The notes below the pieces were generated by a model that saw only the letters and a list, made by a program, of their open reading frames with translations, made no database searches and was not told where the DNA came from. Made by a program: the position numbers and the translations under genes. From NCBI GenBank assembly GCA_905235345.1, contig CAJOLO010000066.1, positions 1 to 8,185 on the forward strand: a stretch of DNA of 8,185 nucleotides. The letters run 5' to 3'. This DNA is from an uncultured Lachnospiraceae bacterium. Lineage in GTDB: Bacteria; Bacillota; Clostridia; Lachnospirales; Lachnospiraceae. Positions 5,323 to 8,185 of the stretch are shown one piece after another; position 1 is the stretch's first letter, and every line of letters starts with the position of its first letter.

Positions 5323-7200
5323 ATGAAAAAAGTATTTACAAAGAGGCTTATTACCTATATGATGGCCGCATTATGTATTACAATGATTGTTCTTTTTGGA
5401 ATTCAAACTTTTTTAACACAGAATAATAATTATAAACAGAGTAAAGATAAACTCCAAACGGTCAAGGAAAAGCTTCAGAATAATAATGAGGAAATTGAGA
5501 AGATCACCAATAGTCTGGGCGAGAACAATTTAGCAAAGTCAAGAGCCTTTGCAGATTTGCTCGCGGTCGATCCAACTATCCTGGATGAACCGGGAAAACT
5601 TAATGAAATATGTGACAGACTGATGGTTAACGAGTTACATGTTATTGATGATAAGGGAATCATTACGCATAGTACGGTTGATGAGTATGTAGGATTTGAT
5701 ATGGGAAGCGGAGAGCAGTCTGCAGCATTTCTGGTAATTATAGACGATCCATCCATCGAGATTGTTCAGGAACCTCAGCAGAATGCCGCAGCAGGAATTA
5801 TAATACAGTATATTGGCGTTGCGAGAAAGGATGCCAAAGGATTGGTACAGGTGGGAATTCGTCCGGAAATTCTGGAAGAAACACTTGCTAATACGGAAAT
5901 TAGTGTAGTGCTCAATGATATTGATTTTGGGAATACCGGTTATATATATGCGGTTGATCCATCTACCGGTGAGATATTGTCACATCCGAATACTTCACTT
6001 ATAGGAACACCTGCTAATGAAGCCGGATTATCTGCAGACCCTAAGGATGAAAAAGGAGTGGCAAAGGTTGATGGTAAAAGAGGGCATTTTGTGGCTGAAG
6101 AATATGATAATGTTATCATAGGTACATTTATGCCTAACAAGGAATATTATTCAACAAGGACTAATCAGCTCATTGTTGTATTCATAAGCCTTTTGATTGC
6201 ATTTTTGGTACTTATTAATGCGATTAACAGTACGGTTGAGAAGAATATTGTAAGTGGAATTAACAGCATAGATGACTCGATGCATAAGATAGCAGAGGGT
6301 GATTTTAATGTATTTGTTGATGAAAAGGGGTGCCCTGAATATATACGTTTGTCACAAAGTATCAATACAATGGTTGATGCAATAAATCAAAGCCTTGAAC
6401 GTAATGAACAGCTTATGGAACAGCAGAAGACTGATATGGAAAATAATATAATGATCATTGACAATGTCAAGGCGGCGTGTAAGAATCTTGATAGCGTAGC
6501 ATCAGCAACTATGAATGGAGCAGATGATATATATAACGGAACCGAAGAGCAGAAGAAAGCGGTATATGATCTTGAGAGTGTATTAAATGAGTTAGAGTCG
6601 GAACTTAATGTCAGCGCAGATGAGACAGGTAAGGTGATCTCAACAACAGACAGTGCAGTGGAGAGACTTAAGGCAACTCAGGAGCAGATGGATGTACTCA
6701 GTGAATCTATCAACAATATAAGCAAAATATCATTGCAGATTGAAAAAATTATCGATGAGATTGATTCTATAGCAGGTCAGACGAATCTTCTTGCACTTAA
6801 TGCTTCAATTGAAGCGGCAAGAGCGGGTGAGAGCGGACTTGGATTTGCGGTTGTGGCAACACAGGTTGGTGAGCTGGCAACCCGATGTGCACAGGCTGCG
6901 AAGGAAACCAATGATCTTATTATGAGTTCAATTAAGGCGGTAGAAAGCGGAAAATCGATAGCAAGCAGCACGGTCGAAGCATTTGATTCGGTTGTTGAGG
7001 TAATTGGAACAGTTGATACTGATGTTGAGGAGATTGCCAGAATGGTTCGTGATAATGTGAGTATCGTTCATCATGCAGTTGATGAGATTCACAAGATTGA
7101 AAGTGTTGTTGAAGCTAATGTAGAGGTATCACAAAACAGTAAGAGGATTTCTTCCGATATGGGAGATATTACAAATCAGCTTATGGGTATAGTTAAATAA
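5323..7200 (+). CDS. Methyl-accepting chemotaxis protein with double-Cache-like sensor and HAMP domain
   Basis: Inner-membrane chemoreceptor of 625 aa. In order it has a short basic N-terminus, TM1 (about 8-29) and an extracellular sensor of roughly 250 residues. The sensor has two Cache-like strands: HVIDDKGIITHST (106-118), and one that includes D212, G216 and SHPN (220-223) followed by LIG. TM2 is at about 283-302 and HAMP at about 303-357, followed by long coiled coils. The signalling tip QTNLLALNASIEAARAGE starts at Q486 and runs into GFAVVA, which would contact CheA/CheW. The helix after the tip appears shorter than in long-class receptors, and there is no C-terminal receptor-tethering pentapeptide. 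A GTG at 5305 is in frame, but ATG 5323 has GGAGG (5308-5312) at 10 nt and begins the hydrophobic leader cleanly. It has its own promoter and terminator, so it is a stand-alone unit; no che or flagellar gene is in the window. The ligand is unknown; Cache domains often bind small organic acids or amino acids. Confidence 0.95.
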   Translation: MKKVFTKRLITYMMAALCITMIVLFGIQTFLTQNNNYKQSKDKLQTVKEKLQNNNEEIEKITNSLGENNLAKSRAFADLLAVDPTILDEPGKLNEICDRLMVNELHVIDDKGIITHSTVDEYVGFDMGSGEQSAAFLVIIDDPSIEIVQEPQQNAAAGIIIQYIGVARKDAKGLVQVGIRPEILEETLANTEISVVLNDIDFGNTGYIYAVDPSTGEILSHPNTSLIGTPANEAGLSADPKDEKGVAKVDGKRGHFVAEEYDNVIIGTFMPNKEYYSTRTNQLIVVFISLLIAFLVLINAINSTVEKNIVSGINSIDDSMHKIAEGDFNVFVDEKGCPEYIRLSQSINTMVDAINQSLERNEQLMEQQKTDMENNIMIIDNVKAACKNLDSVASATMNGADDIYNGTEEQKKAVYDLESVLNELESELNVSADETGKVISTTDSAVERLKATQEQMDVLSESINNISKISLQIEKIIDEIDSIAGQTNLLALNASIEAARAGESGLGFAVVATQVGELATRCAQAAKETNDLIMSSIKAVESGKSIASSTVEAFDSVVEVIGTVDTDVEEIARMVRDNVSIVHHAVDEIHKIESVVEANVEVSQNSKRISSDMGDITNQLMGIVK

Positions 7201-7229
7201 TCAATATAATTGATTATATCATCACGTAC

Positions 7230-7259
7230 AAAGAGGTACCGATTAGTCGGTATCTCTTT
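7230..7259 (+). terminator. Intrinsic terminator of the chemoreceptor gene
   Basis: Arms AAAGAGGTACCGA (7230-7242) and TCGGTATCTCTTT (7247-7259) form a 13-bp stem with one G-U wobble (7236/7253) and a TTAG tetraloop, followed by TATACTTTAT. It lies 29 nt after the stop codon. It separates the chemoreceptor from the downstream synthetase gene. Confidence 0.85.
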
Positions 7260-7354
7260 TATACTTTATGGAGATAGGTTTTTATTCAATTAAAAGATAT
7301 AAATGGCAGTTTCGCAATCACTTAATAAAGGATAAGGAAAGAGAGGAATTATCA

Positions 7355-8185
7355 ATGTTATCACTTAACGATTATTTATATGATGGAAATACTGTTTTTA
7401 AGATTCTTCATATGTATTCGCAGGATTTGAAAAAATCCGCAATTACATCCAATAACAGTATTGATCTTGCACACAGTAATTATTTACTTGAGGTGATCGA
7501 ACTGCTGGAACATAATGATTTTTTGACAGCCCAGTCACAGCAGATCAGGGAGTTCTATAAATATATGGCTGAGCAATATCCGTATCTTGCATTTACATTT
7601 AAGGGAAGAATTAAGTCTCTTATAAGACTTGAGGAAAAGATAAATGGTAATATCGTCGAATTTATATATGATTATTATAGCAAAAACGGAGAATACCCAT
7701 CGGAAACGGAAATTAAAGAACGCATCAATCGTATAAGAGATCTGATAGCATACAGAATTGTATTATCTCTGCCGGAATGTCATGTTGAGCCGGGAGAGAG
7801 CAGACATGAGCGGGAAGTGTGCTATCTTTATGAAATCGCTAATGTTCTTCCCGGTTTTCTAGAGGAGAGGGGATTTAATGCTGAACCTTCGGGAATTGAT
7901 GATTTTAGTTTAACAATAGACGAGAAGTACAGAGCATACTACAGAGATTATATTGAGAAACCGAATATATTTGGATATCAATCATTACACATATCATTTT
8001 TCGACTATACATCGAGAAGCTATATAGAAGTTCAGCTCCGCACAAAAGAAATGGATGATTACGCAGAAATCGGGCCTGCTAATCATCTTGGATATGAGAA
8101 ACGTCAGGAAAAGGAAAGGGCAAGAAGGGAAGCAATACCGAAGGGGGAAAATCAGTATTTTGATGATGCATATGAAAGAGTTATG
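7355..8185 (+). CDS. RelA/SpoT-domain (p)ppGpp synthetase-like protein, no HD domain, C-terminus beyond window
   Basis: The first 277 residues are visible with an open frame to the window edge. The RelA/SpoT synthetase domain would transfer pyrophosphate from ATP to GDP/GTP. Motifs seen are FKGRIKSL with R85 and K87 (ATP side), RDLIAYR with D129 and R134, GYQSLH (207-212), EVQLRT with E225 and R229, and an AEIGPANHLGY segment with H244. D129 and E225 correspond to the magnesium ligands of known synthetases. In the stretch DYIEKPNIFGYQ, the usual Lys and Asn of the PK-NGY motif appear as N204 and F206. The N-terminal 80 residues are helical-looking, without the HD hydrolase domain of long RelA/SpoT proteins, so this resembles a stand-alone synthetase, somewhat long for the small class. 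ATG 7355 follows GAGAGG (7341-7346) by 8 nt. No strong promoter is evident in 7260-7354. Activity is likely but uncertain because of the two substitutions. Confidence 0.88.
   Translation, partial: MLSLNDYLYDGNTVFKILHMYSQDLKKSAITSNNSIDLAHSNYLLEVIELLEHNDFLTAQSQQIREFYKYMAEQYPYLAFTFKGRIKSLIRLEEKINGNIVEFIYDYYSKNGEYPSETEIKERINRIRDLIAYRIVLSLPECHVEPGESRHEREVCYLYEIANVLPGFLEERGFNAEPSGIDDFSLTIDEKYRAYYRDYIEKPNIFGYQSLHISFFDYTSRSYIEVQLRTKEMDDYAEIGPANHLGYEKRQEKERARREAIPKGENQYFDDAYERVM

Noticed and set aside
7204..7219. Small inverted repeat (ATATAA / TTATAT) after the chemoreceptor stop
   Set aside because: Only 6 AT pairs in AT-rich sequence; the real terminator is the 13-bp hairpin just downstream.
7274..7303. 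Possible promoter before the synthetase gene (TATAAA at 7298-7303)
   Set aside because: No acceptable -35 element at 16-18 nt spacing, so it is not supported as a feature, although some promoter is expected after the terminator.
1..8185. CRISPR array, insertion sequence, prophage, tRNA or rRNA
   Set aside because: No regularly spaced direct repeats, transposase or integrase motifs, terminal inverted repeats or RNA-gene signatures were seen.

Overview
The window looks like a chromosomal segment of an AT-rich Firmicute. Strong AGGAGG/GGGAG ribosome binding sites, a SigA-type promoter, short intergenic gaps and the style of the chemoreceptor and alarmone-synthetase proteins all suggest a gut-type Clostridia member, probably Lachnospiraceae. 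That placement is inference, since no rRNA or tRNA gene is present. All genes are on the + strand.

Bases 1-251 hold no gene but carry control elements. There is an exact-consensus SigA promoter (TTGACA, 17 nt, TATAAT; 64-92). A terminator-like hairpin begins a few bases past its predicted start site (105-134), and a second 18-bp inverted repeat follows (165-212). An unusual leader then runs up to the first gene.

Bases 252-5174 form a likely five-gene operon. It encodes a circularly permuted ATP-grasp ligase (COG2308 type), an alpha-E domain protein (COG2307/DUF403 type), a transglutaminase-like cysteine peptidase (COG1305 type) with an intact Cys-His-Asp triad, and two tandem proteins of the succinylglutamate desuccinylase/aspartoacylase (AstE/AspA) family. 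The first three are a recurrent set predicted by comparative genomics to make or modify a peptide-like product, but the product is not known. The adjoining AstE-like pair is the most interesting part. The first copy keeps the zinc ligands and the catalytic Glu; the second has lost both zinc His residues and the Glu while keeping the substrate-side NR-FPG motif. This looks like an enzyme/pseudoenzyme pair added to the ligase-peptidase core. None of the five proteins shows a signal peptide or membrane segment, so the system appears cytoplasmic.

Bases 5175-7260 are a separate unit. An extended -10 promoter drives a membrane chemoreceptor (TM, double-Cache-like sensor, TM, HAMP, signalling hairpin), which is followed by a good intrinsic terminator (7230-7259).

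Bases 7355-8185 hold the start of a RelA/SpoT-type (p)ppGpp synthetase-domain protein without an HD hydrolase domain. It is cut by the window edge. Its magnesium ligands are intact, but two residues expected to contact the guanine nucleotide are replaced.
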